From NCBI RefSeq assembly GCF_021731785.1, contig NZ_JAKFWS010000050.1:1-40546 (forward strand): 40,546 nucleotides of DNA. The letters are read 5' to 3'. The position numbers and the translations under genes were made by a program. This document shows, piece by piece, positions 25,042-33,249 of the stretch. The notes below the pieces were generated by a model. It was given only the letters and a program-made list of their open reading frames with translations. It was not told where the DNA came from and searched no databases. Origin of the DNA: Methylocystis sp. (GTDB lineage: Bacteria > Pseudomonadota > Alphaproteobacteria > Rhizobiales > Beijerinckiaceae). Each line of letters begins with the position of its first letter. Position 1 is the first letter of the stretch.

Positions 25042-25566
25042 CTATGTTTTTGCGCGCCTTTTGACGGCGCGTTCGAGCGCAACGACGGAGGCGGCCGGCG
25101 CGAAGGCCGACACGTCGCCGCCAAGCGCCGCGATCTGGCGCACGAAGGTTCCGCTAACGTGGCGTAGCCCCGGCGAAGCCGGCAGGAAAACCGTGCGAAT
25201 ATCGGGCGCGAGCGTCCCGTTCATCCCCGCCATCTGCATTTCATAGTCGAAATCGACGCTGTCGCGCAAACCGCGCAAAATCGCGCAGGCACCATGTTGG
25301 CGCGCGGCCTCGACGACGAGACCCTCAAAGCCCGCGACCTCGAAGGCGCAAGACGCGCCAAGCGCGGCGCAGGCGTCGCGAATGACGGCGACGCGCTCCT
25401 CGAATGACAGCCAGGGCTCCTTGCCGTGGTGCACGCCGATCGCGACGACGATCCTGTCGAAAAGCGCGCCGCCCTGGGCCATCACGTCGAGATGGCCAAA
25501 GGTCAGCGGGTCGAAAGTGCCGGCGTAAAGCGCGGTCCGCGCGGTCGCGGCAGAGGCTGCGGTCAT
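25042..25566 (-). CDS. coaD: Phosphopantetheine adenylyltransferase
   Basis: 174 residues. CoaD transfers AMP from ATP to 4'-phosphopantetheine, the penultimate step of coenzyme A synthesis. The nucleotidyltransferase motif is GTFDPLTFGHLDV (canonical TxGH, here TFGH), and ILRGLRDSVDFDYEMQMAGMN and the second motif VSGTFVRQ (canonical ISSSxVR) follow in the usual order. The start ATG 25564-25566 is taken because the N-terminus then precedes the first strand by the usual few residues; no clear ribosome-binding site is seen. It is the first gene of the coaD/ppi/ppi/queA/tgt run, divergent from the LysM gene. Confidence 0.95.
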   Translation of the reverse strand: MTAASAATARTALYAGTFDPLTFGHLDVMAQGGALFDRIVVAIGVHHGKEPWLSFEERVAVIRDACAALGASCAFEVAGFEGLVVEAARQHGACAILRGLRDSVDFDYEMQMAGMNGTLAPDIRTVFLPASPGLRHVSGTFVRQIAALGGDVSAFAPAASVVALERAVKRRAKT

Positions 25567-25776
25567 GGCAGGGGTATAGGGGATTTTGCGCGGTTTCGCG
25601 AGACGGTGAGCGCCTTCGCCGCCACATCCTGCTCCTCGTCGGCCCCGATATCCCTGACGTCGCGCCCTAGCGCTACTTTTCGCCGACGCCTACACTCGCG
25701 AGTTGCGGGCGGAGCGCTACAATAGATTGGGCGCGTCTGGCGTAGAGGGCCGGACGCTTACGAAGGAGACTCCAGG

Positions 25777-26136
25777 ATGGGACTTTTGGATTTTCTGACC
25801 GGAAAAGGCAAACCGGGGCCTGCCCCAGACGCGCTCAAGAAAACGGCCGAGGCGACCCCTAAAGCCGAAGAGAAGCCCGCGGCCGCAGGGTCGTCCGCGA
25901 CAGAGACCTTCTACGTCGTGAAAGAGGGCGACACGCTTTGGAAGATCGCCGAAGCGCACTATGGGGCCGGCAAGGGCGCCAGATATATGGAGATCTTTGA
26001 GGCCAATCGGCCTTTGCTGACGGACCCGGACAAAATCCAGCCCGGCCAGCGTCTGCGCATCCTCGCCGCCTCGAGCGGCGCATCGGCCGCCGGAGAGTGG
26101 AAACCCCCGAGCGAAATCGCCGGCAAGCAAACCTAG
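25777..26136 (+). CDS. LysM domain protein
   Basis: 119 residues. A short Lys/Pro/Ala-rich N-terminal part (MGLLDFLTGKGKPG..., no signal peptide) is followed by one LysM domain (about 46-97): YVVKEGDTLWKIAEAHYG, then YMEIFEANRPLL and DPDKIQPGQRLRI. LysM binds N-acetylglucosamine polymers or, in the YgaU/Kbp group, potassium. This protein resembles the C-terminal half of YgaU but lacks the BON domain. The start ATG 25777 has GAAGGAGA at an ideal distance. It is monocistronic, between two minus-strand genes. Confidence 0.85.
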   Translation: MGLLDFLTGKGKPGPAPDALKKTAEATPKAEEKPAAAGSSATETFYVVKEGDTLWKIAEAHYGAGKGARYMEIFEANRPLLTDPDKIQPGQRLRILAASSGASAAGEWKPPSEIAGKQT

Positions 26137-26200
26137 CCGCCGGTTTCGCCTCTACAGAGAGACAACGTCAGGCCGAGCGGGTTCGCGCAAGGCCCGCCAA

Positions 26201-26797
26201 TCACGCCTTCGTCGCCTCGAAGGCCGGGATGTCGCGCGCAAATTTCTCAAGCCAGGCGACCAGACACTGATGCTTGCCGCGCCATGCGCCCGCGAAACGC
26301 AAATCAATATAGCCAAGCGCGCAGGCGACGGCGATATGGCCGATGTCGACGTCGCCGGCCGGAGGACCGGCGTCGAGCGCCCCGAGCGCACGGTCAATCT
26401 TGCCCTGTTGAAGCGCGATCGCTTCGTCGTAGCGCAGGCCTTCGGGCCGGCTGAAAGACTCATAGCGGATCAGCAGAGCGGCGTCGTTGATGCCGTCGCC
26501 CAGCGCTTGCAGCCGCAGCGCCGTGAAGCGGGCCGACGGAACGGCCGGAATCATCCGACCGCCGCCGGCGAGATGATCGAGATACTCGGCGATGACCCGG
26601 CTGTCGTAGAGCGCGGAGCCGTCCTCCAAAATCAAAGTCGGGATTTTGCCGAGCGGATTTTGACGACGCAGGCTGTCAGCGGGATCGGCCGCATCGGCGG
26701 CGACGATTTCAATCTTTTCCGCAAGGCCGAGCAGGTCGGCAGCGATTCTGATCTTTCTGGCGTAGGGCGAGGCGGGCGAATAACGCAGGATGAGCAT
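26201..26797 (-). CDS. Glutathione S-transferase family protein
   Basis: 198 residues. The N-terminal thioredoxin-like domain (1-80) has YSPASPYARKIRI, with Ser at the usual activating position, NPLGKIPTLIL with the cis-proline, and the glutathione-binding DSRVIAEYL. The C-terminal all-helical domain (about 90-198) follows. The short length fits a bacterial beta-like or uncharacterised GST group. The substrate is unknown. It is unrelated at close range to the yfcG-type gene at 15083. It lies downstream of rlmJ in the same direction with a 72-base gap. Confidence 0.87.
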   Translation of the reverse strand: MLILRYSPASPYARKIRIAADLLGLAEKIEIVAADAADPADSLRRQNPLGKIPTLILEDGSALYDSRVIAEYLDHLAGGGRMIPAVPSARFTALRLQALGDGINDAALLIRYESFSRPEGLRYDEAIALQQGKIDRALGALDAGPPAGDVDIGHIAVACALGYIDLRFAGAWRGKHQCLVAWLEKFARDIPAFEATKA

Positions 26798-26869
26798 CGG
26801 CCGTTCCTACCATTCGCATTCGCGACCAACAACGCTCGTCCCAGGTTCGGCTCCAAACTGGCAAAGGCT

Positions 26870-27715
26870 TTACTCGCCGACCAGCCATGCAACCTCGTAG
26901 CCGGCGCCCTCGCCCTGAGCCAGCCGCTCCGCGATATACGCCAGCATTGTCTTTGCCTCCAGCTCAAAGACGAAGGGCGGGTTGACGACGACCATCCCGC
27001 ACATGCGCAAACCGGGTCCGTCTCCCCCGACTCCCAAGGAAAGACGGAGGATTCGCCGTATGCCACTCCTTCTCAACCGATCGTAAAATCTACGAACGTC
27101 ATGATCGCTCTTCGAGGGATGCCATAGCGCATAAACGCCGGAGCTCCATTTCGCATAGGCTCGCGTGAAGGCGTCAAAAGCGGCGTCGAACTCGTCCTCG
27201 CGCTCGAACGGCGGATCGATCAGAATGAGACCGCGCCGCTCCTTGGGCGGCGCATAAGCGCCAAGCCCCATATAGCCGTCGATTTGAATCGACCTGATGC
27301 GCGTGTCGCGCGCAAACCGGCGGCGGAGCGCGGCGAAAGCGTCAGGCCTCAACTCGCAGAAAATCGCGCGGTCCTGCGAACGCAGCAATTTCTGTGCGAT
27401 CGCCGGCGAACCAGGATAGTACGCGGGCCTCCCCGCTCCGCCAAGCGGCCCCAGACAATCGAGATAGGGCGCGAGCAGCGCGCGAACCTCGGCGCTCGCA
27501 TCGGAGAGATCCGCGAGACGGCCAACGCCGCCGAGCCACTCGCCGGTGCGTTGCGCTTCATCTGCAAAAAGGTCATAGGCGCCCTCTCCTGCGTGCGTGT
27601 CGATCACGCGAAAGGGCGTTTCCTTGCGCCTCAGGTAAATCAGCAGGCGCACGAGCAGCGCGTGCTTGAAGACGTCGGCGAAATTGCCGGCGTGAAACCC
27701 GTGGCGATAGTTCAT
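26870..27715 (-). CDS. rlmJ: 23S rRNA (adenine-2030-N6)-methyltransferase RlmJ
   Basis: 281 residues. It begins MNYRHGFHAGNFADVFKH, the diagnostic RlmJ N-terminus that binds SAM, with VIDTHAGEGAYDL as motif I (about 37-49). The catalytic motif is D167-P-P-F170 in LILIDPPFERED, used for N6-adenine methylation. The protein modifies A2030 of 23S rRNA without needing a partner. The true start is ATG 27713-27715; the frame continues 13 codons into a palindromic repeat upstream. The long hairpin starts only 8 bases before this ATG, so the transcript leader may be structured. Confidence 0.93.
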   Translation of the reverse strand: MNYRHGFHAGNFADVFKHALLVRLLIYLRRKETPFRVIDTHAGEGAYDLFADEAQRTGEWLGGVGRLADLSDASAEVRALLAPYLDCLGPLGGAGRPAYYPGSPAIAQKLLRSQDRAIFCELRPDAFAALRRRFARDTRIRSIQIDGYMGLGAYAPPKERRGLILIDPPFEREDEFDAAFDAFTRAYAKWSSGVYALWHPSKSDHDVRRFYDRLRRSGIRRILRLSLGVGGDGPGLRMCGMVVVNPPFVFELEAKTMLAYIAERLAQGEGAGYEVAWLVGE

Positions 27716-27722
27716 ATGCGCT

Positions 27723-27836
27723 CGATCACGCTGCGTTTGGGCGGATTCGCCCAAACGCAGATAACGTGATCGATCTCAGAAGTTTAGAGCGCGCTTTATG
27801 CGAAAAACCGGGTTCCACTTTTTCGCGGCGCGCTCT
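27723..27836. repeat. Composite palindromic repeat (two hairpins)
   Basis: The first hairpin has CGATCACG (27723-27730) plus CTGCGTTTGGGCG (27731-27743), loop GATT, CGCCCAAACGCAG (27748-27760) and, after a 4-base ATAA bulge, CGTGATCG (27765-27772). The second has AGAGCGCGC (27786-27794), inner arm GCGAAAAA (27800-27807), then TTTTTCGC (27819-27826) and GCGCGCTCT (27828-27836). The inner motif GCGAAAAACCGG...CCACTTTTTCGC belongs to a repeat found in many Rhizobiales genomes. It fills the gap between the RNase T2 stop and the rlmJ start. Confidence 0.8.
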
Positions 27837-28545
27837 AGAGCGGCGCGGGCGCGCTGATTTCATGAATGTGGCAGCCACGCTGCGCGACTTCCGGACAGGC
27901 GCGAAATTCGCGCAGGTCCTTGGTCAGGCAGACGCGCACGCCGTCCATGATCCCCCGACGGCACGACACCGCCATCATGCCTGGCCGCAACCTCGGATTG
28001 GCTTCGTAAAATGCGCGCTCCACGTCAATCGGCGTAACTGTCTGGTCGCGTCCGGGTTTGACGAAGAGTGGCGGGATGGTCACCGCGGCGTTCGCGCGCG
28101 CCACGTCGGCAAAATAGTCGCTTGGACTTTTGCCGGTGCAGGTTCCGTGTTTTCGCCACTCATAGCGCGCGAGCCGTTCGTCGGGAAATAGCCCTGCCGC
28201 CTTTTCCAGCGCCACGCGCGATGGCGAGCGCGCGCCCGGACATTCGTTCGGAGAGGCTCCCCGCTCGAATTGCGGCCAGAGTCCATGGACGACGAACCCC
28301 AACCCTCTTCCCGGTTCGCATTGGTCGCGCGCGCCTTCGACGCTTTCGCAGAAGCCCGGCGACCAGCTAAGCGCCAGAATGTAAAAGTCGAAGTCGCGGG
28401 CGCCGGCGCTCGTCGTCGACGCGCCGCGATTCCCGCAATCCTCCGCCGCGCAGTCGCCATCCTTTGCGTCTGCGCCAACCAGTCCGGCGGAAGAAGCCGC
28501 CGCGATAAGAAAGGCGATCGCGAAACCAACGAAAACTCTTCTCAT
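27835..28545 (-). CDS. Secreted ribonuclease T2 family protein
   Basis: 236 residues with a signal peptide (MRRVFVGFAIAFLIAAASSAG). Both T2 active-site boxes are present: FVVHGLWPQ with His87 and YEWRKHGTC with Glu129 and His133. Many cysteines suggest disulfides, which fits export and the dsbB gene elsewhere in the window. RNase T2 enzymes cut single-stranded RNA through 2',3'-cyclic phosphates, usually in the periplasm or outside the cell, for nutrient scavenging. The stop codon (27835-27837) overlaps the edge of the palindromic repeat. The upstream secreted-protein gene ends 27 bases before this start, suggesting co-transcription. Confidence 0.92.
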   Translation of the reverse strand: MRRVFVGFAIAFLIAAASSAGLVGADAKDGDCAAEDCGNRGASTTSAGARDFDFYILALSWSPGFCESVEGARDQCEPGRGLGFVVHGLWPQFERGASPNECPGARSPSRVALEKAAGLFPDERLARYEWRKHGTCTGKSPSDYFADVARANAAVTIPPLFVKPGRDQTVTPIDVERAFYEANPRLRPGMMAVSCRRGIMDGVRVCLTKDLREFRACPEVAQRGCHIHEISAPAPL

Positions 28546-28572
28546 ATCAAACGACTCTGCAAATATGGACGC

Positions 28573-29046
28573 CTACGGCCCTGCGGCTCGGCAATTGGGG
28601 CTGAAGGCGTGATTGCGGTCAAGCCCGACGACGCACCATGTTACGCCAGGTCCAGCGCCGATAAAGCCCAAGCCCTCTCCAATATTGTAAACGACCTCGC
28701 GACTGACGCCATCGTTGAAAAGCGCGTGACCGCGACAATAGCGACGGGGAATATAACTTAGTCCGTTGTTGCGGACGCCCATCTCTCCGACGCCTTCAAA
28801 AAAAACGATGGCGAGCGGCGAATTCCAATACCAAGCTTCTCTGGCAGCAAAATCCGAGACAATTCGGGCAAGGATGATCGGATCGGCGCAAACGGGCGCG
28901 AGCCCTGAGTATGGCAAAATCCTGTATTCCGCCGGCGGATTTTCTTCACGCGCGGGCTGGGCGACCGCTGTCGCCGCGCCAAGCGCGAGAAGCGCGCTGG
29001 CGGCGCGCGTCCAAACCTCGCCCAAGCCAGGGTTGCCGCGCCGCAT
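28573..29046 (-). CDS. Conserved exported protein of unknown function
   Basis: 157 residues starting MRRGNPGLGEVW, with a signal peptide ending near AVAQPAR. The mature part has the segments CADPIILARIVSDFAARE, WYWNSPLAIVFFEGV, NGLSYIPRRYCRG and the C-terminal TWCVVGLDRNHAFSPNC, with four cysteines likely paired in disulfides. I recall this pattern in exported proteins across alphaproteobacteria, but know no function. The start ATG 29044-29046 has GAGGAG upstream. It is transcribed just before the RNase T2 gene and diverges from the SGNH gene. Confidence 0.75.
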   Translation of the reverse strand: MRRGNPGLGEVWTRAASALLALGAATAVAQPAREENPPAEYRILPYSGLAPVCADPIILARIVSDFAAREAWYWNSPLAIVFFEGVGEMGVRNNGLSYIPRRYCRGHALFNDGVSREVVYNIGEGLGFIGAGPGVTWCVVGLDRNHAFSPNCRAAGP

Positions 29047-29169
29047 CTCGCTTCTCCTCAGTCCCGCCAATTACTGACGATTGACGCCAAAACCGTGGCG
29101 GACGTCAAGGCTGTCAGCCAGTCAGTCAAGGTTGTGAACCTCGCAATTAACCGAAGGATTGCGACGAGG

Positions 29170-30522
29170 ATGTCAAGGCGTTCAAGACGCGCTATAATGC
29201 CCTCCATGTCTATGAGCGTGCAGTCCCTGCGCCGCGTCATTCCGCTCTTTGTTGGCGCATTGATGACGATTGCGGCGCCCGACGCGTCCTTTGCGCAGGA
29301 CCCCTTTACCGAATTTTTCGGCGGACTCTTTGGCGGCCCGCCGCATAGGTCATCCGGGCATCGCGGCGAGCCGCGGGTCCGGCGGATCATGCCGCACCGA
29401 GAAAATCGCGCGCCGACCTATTGGCACGGCCAGACCGACAATCCGCGCCGCGCGGCGAAACATACCGACGGCGCGACGCCGGACCAGTCGCAGAGCGCCG
29501 CCGTCACCCAGCCCGCGTTCTTCGTCTTGACGATGGGCGATACGCTGGGCCTGCTTCTCGCCGACGGCCTGAAGGAGGGATTTTCAGATCGCCCCGACGT
29601 GGCCATCCTGAGAAAGGGCCGGGAAAGCAGCGGACTTGTGCGCGATGACTTCTTCGATTGGCCGAAGGCGGCGAAGGAGATCGCCGCCGACGCGCAAAAG
29701 ATCGATGTCGCCGTGGTCATGCTCGGCAGCAACGACCGTCAAGCGATTCAGCAAGGTCAAGAATCATATGAGCCGCTGTCGCCCCGCTGGCGAGAAATCT
29801 ACGCGGCGCGCGTCGATGCGGTGATCGCGGCCTTCAAGGAAAAGAACATCCCGGTCATTTGGGTCGGTCTGCCAGTCATGAAAAACGAGCGGCTGTCGGC
29901 CGACATGGCGCAGCTCAACGAAATTTTCAAAGCCCGCGCGGCCCGCGCCGATGTGCCCTACGTCGATCTCTGGGATGCGCTGACCGACGAACACGGGCAA
30001 TACAGCGCGTTCGGGCCTGACATCAACGGCCAGATCGTCAAGCTGCGCTCGGCCGACGGCGTGCATTTCACCGAGGCTGGCGCGCGCAGCGTCGCGCATT
30101 TCGTCGAAGGGGAAATCAAGAAATATTACGACGCCTATCGGCGCCAGCAACAAGCCCCGGTCGCCGGCGCTCCGGCCGCGTCGCCATCGGAGGCGTCGAA
30201 GGCCGCGACTGCGCCCCAGCAACCGGTGGCGTCGGCTCCGGCGAACGGCCAGCCGATCATATTCCGCTCTCCCGTCGGCGGCCCTTCGACGGCCCCGACG
30301 TTGCCTGAGCGGCCAGCGGTCGGCCCCAGTCAACAGCTGACTGGTGGGGGAACGGCGACTGAGCTCGCCAGGAAAACTACCGCCGGCAAAGCGGCTGACG
30401 CGCCCGAGCAGGCGCTCGCTCGACATGTTTTCGTGGAGGGCGGCGACCAAAGTCCGCGCAACAATCGCGCTGACGACTATAGCTGGCGTCCACCAACGAA
30501 CCCCGTTTCTGAGCCGCGCTAA
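29170..30522 (+). CDS. Exported SGNH-fold (DUF459-like) protein with altered nucleophile
   Basis: 450 residues with an Arg-rich N-terminus and signal peptide (cleavage near SFAQ, residue 43). The SGNH core runs about 117-320: block I is MGDTLG (122-127) with Thr125 where the nucleophile Ser of GDS normally lies, block III is GSND (186-189), and block V is DGVHFT with Asp296 and His299. The C-terminal 120 residues are Pro/Ala/Gln-rich and probably disordered. DUF459 proteins lie in cell-envelope contexts and may act on peptidoglycan or polysaccharide acyl groups. With Thr, catalysis may be weak or absent. The start ATG 29170 is one of several possible Met codons up to 29212. It is followed 82 bases later by an L,D-transpeptidase gene. 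Confidence 0.8.
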   Translation: MSRRSRRAIMPSMSMSVQSLRRVIPLFVGALMTIAAPDASFAQDPFTEFFGGLFGGPPHRSSGHRGEPRVRRIMPHRENRAPTYWHGQTDNPRRAAKHTDGATPDQSQSAAVTQPAFFVLTMGDTLGLLLADGLKEGFSDRPDVAILRKGRESSGLVRDDFFDWPKAAKEIAADAQKIDVAVVMLGSNDRQAIQQGQESYEPLSPRWREIYAARVDAVIAAFKEKNIPVIWVGLPVMKNERLSADMAQLNEIFKARAARADVPYVDLWDALTDEHGQYSAFGPDINGQIVKLRSADGVHFTEAGARSVAHFVEGEIKKYYDAYRRQQQAPVAGAPAASPSEASKAATAPQQPVASAPANGQPIIFRSPVGGPSTAPTLPERPAVGPSQQLTGGGTATELARKTTAGKAADAPEQALARHVFVEGGDQSPRNNRADDYSWRPPTNPVSEPR

Positions 30523-30604
30523 CGATTTGTGCGTTCGCGCACGGAACGCTTTTCGGTGGTTCTGCATTGTCTCTGCACAACAGGGAAATTGTGGAGCCCC
30601 CGTT

Positions 30605-31381
30605 ATGTCCCACCGTGAGTTCGCTGCCCGCCGCTTCTTGAAGGTCGCCGCCGTCGCCGCCGTTGCGGGACTTTCGTCGACCGCCGCCCACGCCCAGGAA
30701 CGCTCCTTCATGGCGCTGTTCGGTCAGGCGGACGGCGCGCAGGACGCCGCCGCCTATTATGACGCGCGCGAGCAGCAGGCCGATTACGGCCGAGGTCAGC
30801 AGAACTATGATGGCGGGCAGGACCCGCGGTCATATTACGCCTCCCAGGACCCGCAAGCCTATTCCGGTTCGCAGGACCCGCAGGCCTATTATGGCGGCCA
30901 GGAAGACGCACGGCTTGCTCGCGAATATCCGACCACGACGCGCGAGATCGTGCCGGACCCGACCAATGAGCGTCCGGGCACCATCACCGTCGACACCAAG
31001 AATCGCTATCTCTATTTGTCGCTGCCGAACGGACAGGCCGTGCGCTACGGCGTCGGCGTCGGCCGCGAGGGCTTCACCTGGAAAGGCCGGACGCATATCG
31101 GCCGCAAGGAAGCGTGGCCCGGCTGGACGCCTCCGACGGCAATGTTGAAGCGCCGGCCTGATCTGCCCCGCCACATGTCCGGCGGCGAGGACAATCCGCT
31201 GGGCGCGCGCGCGATGTATCTCTACTCGGGCGGTCGCGACACGATGTTCCGCATCCACGGCTCCAACGAGCCTTGGACGATCGGTCAAGCGGTGTCCTCG
31301 GGCTGCATCCGCATGCTGAACGCCGACGTGACCGATCTGTTCAGCCGCGTAAAGGTAGGCGCTTCGGTCGTCGTGCTGTAG
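30605..31381 (+). CDS. Exported L,D-transpeptidase (YkuD domain)
   Basis: 258 residues. The signal peptide has an RRFLK start resembling a Tat motif but without the residue usually found after RR. A Tyr/Gln/Gly-rich linker (about 50-100) contains three 9-residue QDP repeats. The YkuD domain (about 124-258) has the catalytic site IHGS (His218) and SSGCIRM (Cys234). These enzymes make 3-3 cross-links in peptidoglycan or attach proteins to it. The start ATG 30605 follows the upstream SGNH gene by 82 bases. A strong terminator at 31401-31428 ends the unit. Confidence 0.92.
   Translation: MSHREFAARRFLKVAAVAAVAGLSSTAAHAQERSFMALFGQADGAQDAAAYYDAREQQADYGRGQQNYDGGQDPRSYYASQDPQAYSGSQDPQAYYGGQEDARLAREYPTTTREIVPDPTNERPGTITVDTKNRYLYLSLPNGQAVRYGVGVGREGFTWKGRTHIGRKEAWPGWTPPTAMLKRRPDLPRHMSGGEDNPLGARAMYLYSGGRDTMFRIHGSNEPWTIGQAVSSGCIRMLNADVTDLFSRVKVGASVVVL
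30818..30898 (+). repeat. Tandem 27-bp repeat inside the L,D-transpeptidase gene
   Basis: Three units of 27 bases start at 30818, 30845 and 30872, each beginning CAGGACCCGC, and a partial fourth (CAGGA) begins at 30899. They encode QDPRSYYAS, QDPQAYSGS and QDPQAYYGG. The period is a multiple of three, so copy-number change would keep the frame. Confidence 0.9.
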
Positions 31382-31400
31382 GCGAACCCAACGTCGGGAG

Positions 31401-31428
31401 AAAGGCCCCGTTTCGCGGGGCCTTTTTT
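31401..31428 (+). terminator. Rho-independent terminator
   Basis: AGGCCCCG (31403-31410), loop TTTCG, CGGGGCCT (31416-31423), then a run of T to 31428, with AAA at the 5' side. It ends the L,D-transpeptidase transcript; the A/T flanks on both sides also allow it to work for the oppositely transcribed gltD/small-protein unit. Confidence 0.93.
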
Positions 31429-31435
31429 GCGCGCC

Positions 31436-31645
31436 CTATTCGAGCGAGCAATTGAACACGAAGTTTGTGAGCGCCGAGAAGGTCACTTGGACGAATACCC
31501 AGATGCCGATCAACGACCAAGCGAGCTTGTATTTCTCGCGCCCATGAAGAAATGCGCCAAAAAGCGGCAGGATAAGGAAGAAGAACTGCCAGGGGGTGCT
31601 GACGAATGTGTCGCAATACCAGAGATTCAGTTTCTCGCTAACCAT
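31436..31645 (-). CDS. 69-residue small membrane protein downstream of gltD
   Basis: A short protein (MVSEKLNLWYCD...) with two hydrophobic segments: about 17-33 (STPWQFFFLILPLFGAFL) and about 44-64 (AWSLIGIWVFVQVTFSAL). HGREKYK forms the charged loop between them. Its start ATG 31643-31645 is 5 bases past the gltD stop, and the ribosome-binding site AAGGTGAGAG lies within the last gltD codons. It is therefore coupled to gltD. I recognise no family. Confidence 0.7.
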   Translation of the reverse strand: MVSEKLNLWYCDTFVSTPWQFFFLILPLFGAFLHGREKYKLAWSLIGIWVFVQVTFSALTNFVFNCSLE

Positions 31646-31650
31646 TACTC

Positions 31651-33069
31651 TCACCTTGGCAGATTGGTTTCACCCATGAGGAATTCGTCCACCGAGTGGG
31701 CGCACTGGCGACCTTCGCGAATAGCCCAAACGACGAGCGATTGTCCGCGCCGCATGTCGCCGCAAGCGAAGATTTTCTCGCGAGACGCTTGGTATGCGCG
31801 GGTGTCCGCCGCGACATTGCCACGGGAGTCGAAAACGATTCCGAGCCCTTCTAGCAGGCCTTCGCGCACCGGCGACACAAAACCCATCGCGAGCAGCACG
31901 AGATCGGCCCTGAGCCTGAAGTCGCTCCCCGGCTCCTCCTGCATTTTGCCGTCGACGCGCACGCAGCGCAGCGCCTTCACCGCGCCGTCTTTGCCTTCGA
32001 ATTCGCGCGTCAGCACCGAAAATTCGCGCGCCGAACCCTCGTCATGGGAAGAGGAGGTGCGCAACTTCAACGGCCAGTCGGGCCAGGTCAGCAGCTTGTG
32101 CTCCTTCTCCGGCGGGCGCGGCATGATTTCGAGCTGAGTGACCGAAAGCGCGCCCTGGCGTACTGATGTGCCGATGCAGTCGGAACCGGTGTCGCCGCCG
32201 CCGATGACGATGACATGCTTGCCTGTGGCGAGGATCGGCTCGTTGGTCGAGAGCGGCTCGCCCGAGACTCGACGGTTCTGCTGCGGCAGAAAATCCATCG
32301 CGAAGTGGACGCCGCGCAATTCGCGGCCGGGGATCGACAAGTCGCGCGGCTGTTCGGCGCCCCCGGCGAGGATCACCGCGTCATGGCCGGCGACTAGATC
32401 GTCGGCGGACAGATCGACGCCGACATGAACGCCGCAGCGAAACGTGACGCCTTCCGCCTCCATCTGCTGAACGCGGCGCTCGATGAGATGCTTTTCCATC
32501 TTGAAGTCGGGAATGCCGTATCGCAGCAGCCCGCCGGGCTTTGCATGCTTTTCGTAAACATGCGCGTCATGGCCGGCGCGGGCGAGCTGCTGCGCCGCGG
32601 CGAGACCCGCAGGCCCGGAGCCGACGATTGCGATCTTCTTGCCTGTCTTGCGCTTGGGCGGTTCGGGAATGACCCAGCCCTGCTCAAATCCGCGGTCGAC
32701 GATTGCGCATTCGATGGTCTTGATTGTGACCGGTTGATCCTGGAGATTCAGCGTGCAGGACGCCTCGCAGGGCGCAGGGCAGACGCGGCCGGTGAACTCA
32801 GGGAAGTTGTTCGTCGAATGCAGATTGACCAGCGCGCGCCGCCACTCGCCGTGGTAGACGAGGTCGTTCCAGTCGGGAATCTGATTGTTGACCGGGCATC
32901 CGTTGTGACAAAACGGAATGCCGCAATCCATGCAGCGCGACGCTTGGCTGCGCGTCGTTTCGTCTGACAACGGAATGACGAATTCGCGATAGTGGCGAAT
33001 GCGGTCGGCCGCCGGCTTGTATTTGCGGTCATGCCGGTCGATCTCCAGAAACCCGGTCACCTTACCCAT
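31651..33069 (-). CDS. gltD: Glutamate synthase (NADPH) small subunit
   Basis: 472 residues, the usual length. GltD passes electrons from NADPH through FAD and two 4Fe-4S clusters to GltB, which makes glutamate from glutamine and 2-oxoglutarate. The N-terminal cysteine-rich part ([15 protein letters not shown], then [11 protein letters not shown]) holds the cluster ligands, [13 protein letters not shown] (about 150-162) binds FAD and [13 protein letters not shown] binds NADPH. The start ATG 33067-33069 ([10 protein letters not shown]) is the conserved family start; an open frame of 39 more codons upstream shows no similarity. gltB is 1.7 kb upstream, separated by a diguanylate cyclase gene. 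Confidence 0.96.
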   Translation of the reverse strand: MGKVTGFLEIDRHDRKYKPAADRIRHYREFVIPLSDETTRSQASRCMDCGIPFCHNGCPVNNQIPDWNDLVYHGEWRRALVNLHSTNNFPEFTGRVCPAPCEASCTLNLQDQPVTIKTIECAIVDRGFEQGWVIPEPPKRKTGKKIAIVGSGPAGLAAAQQLARAGHDAHVYEKHAKPGGLLRYGIPDFKMEKHLIERRVQQMEAEGVTFRCGVHVGVDLSADDLVAGHDAVILAGGAEQPRDLSIPGRELRGVHFAMDFLPQQNRRVSGEPLSTNEPILATGKHVIVIGGGDTGSDCIGTSVRQGALSVTQLEIMPRPPEKEHKLLTWPDWPLKLRTSSSHDEGSAREFSVLTREFEGKDGAVKALRCVRVDGKMQEEPGSDFRLRADLVLLAMGFVSPVREGLLEGLGIVFDSRGNVAADTRAYQASREKIFACGDMRRGQSLVVWAIREGRQCAHSVDEFLMGETNLPR

Positions 33070-33249
33070 CTTCTCGCGCACCTTTCGCGCCTCGACCGCG
33101 GAGGCAACGGCATTTCTCATCGGCGCGGCAGTCTTCTGCCCGAAAGCGAAATCGCTTTCTGGCCTAAGCGCCCTGAGCTGCCGCAATCTTGGATGTTTTC
33201 TAAACGCGTTCGAGGGGTCGCCGTCAAGCCGCGACCGCCGCCGCGCAAA

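Noticed and set aside
29193-29198. Perfect TATAAT as a promoter for the SGNH gene
   Set aside because: No -35 element at the right distance, and it would start transcription at or after the last possible start codons.
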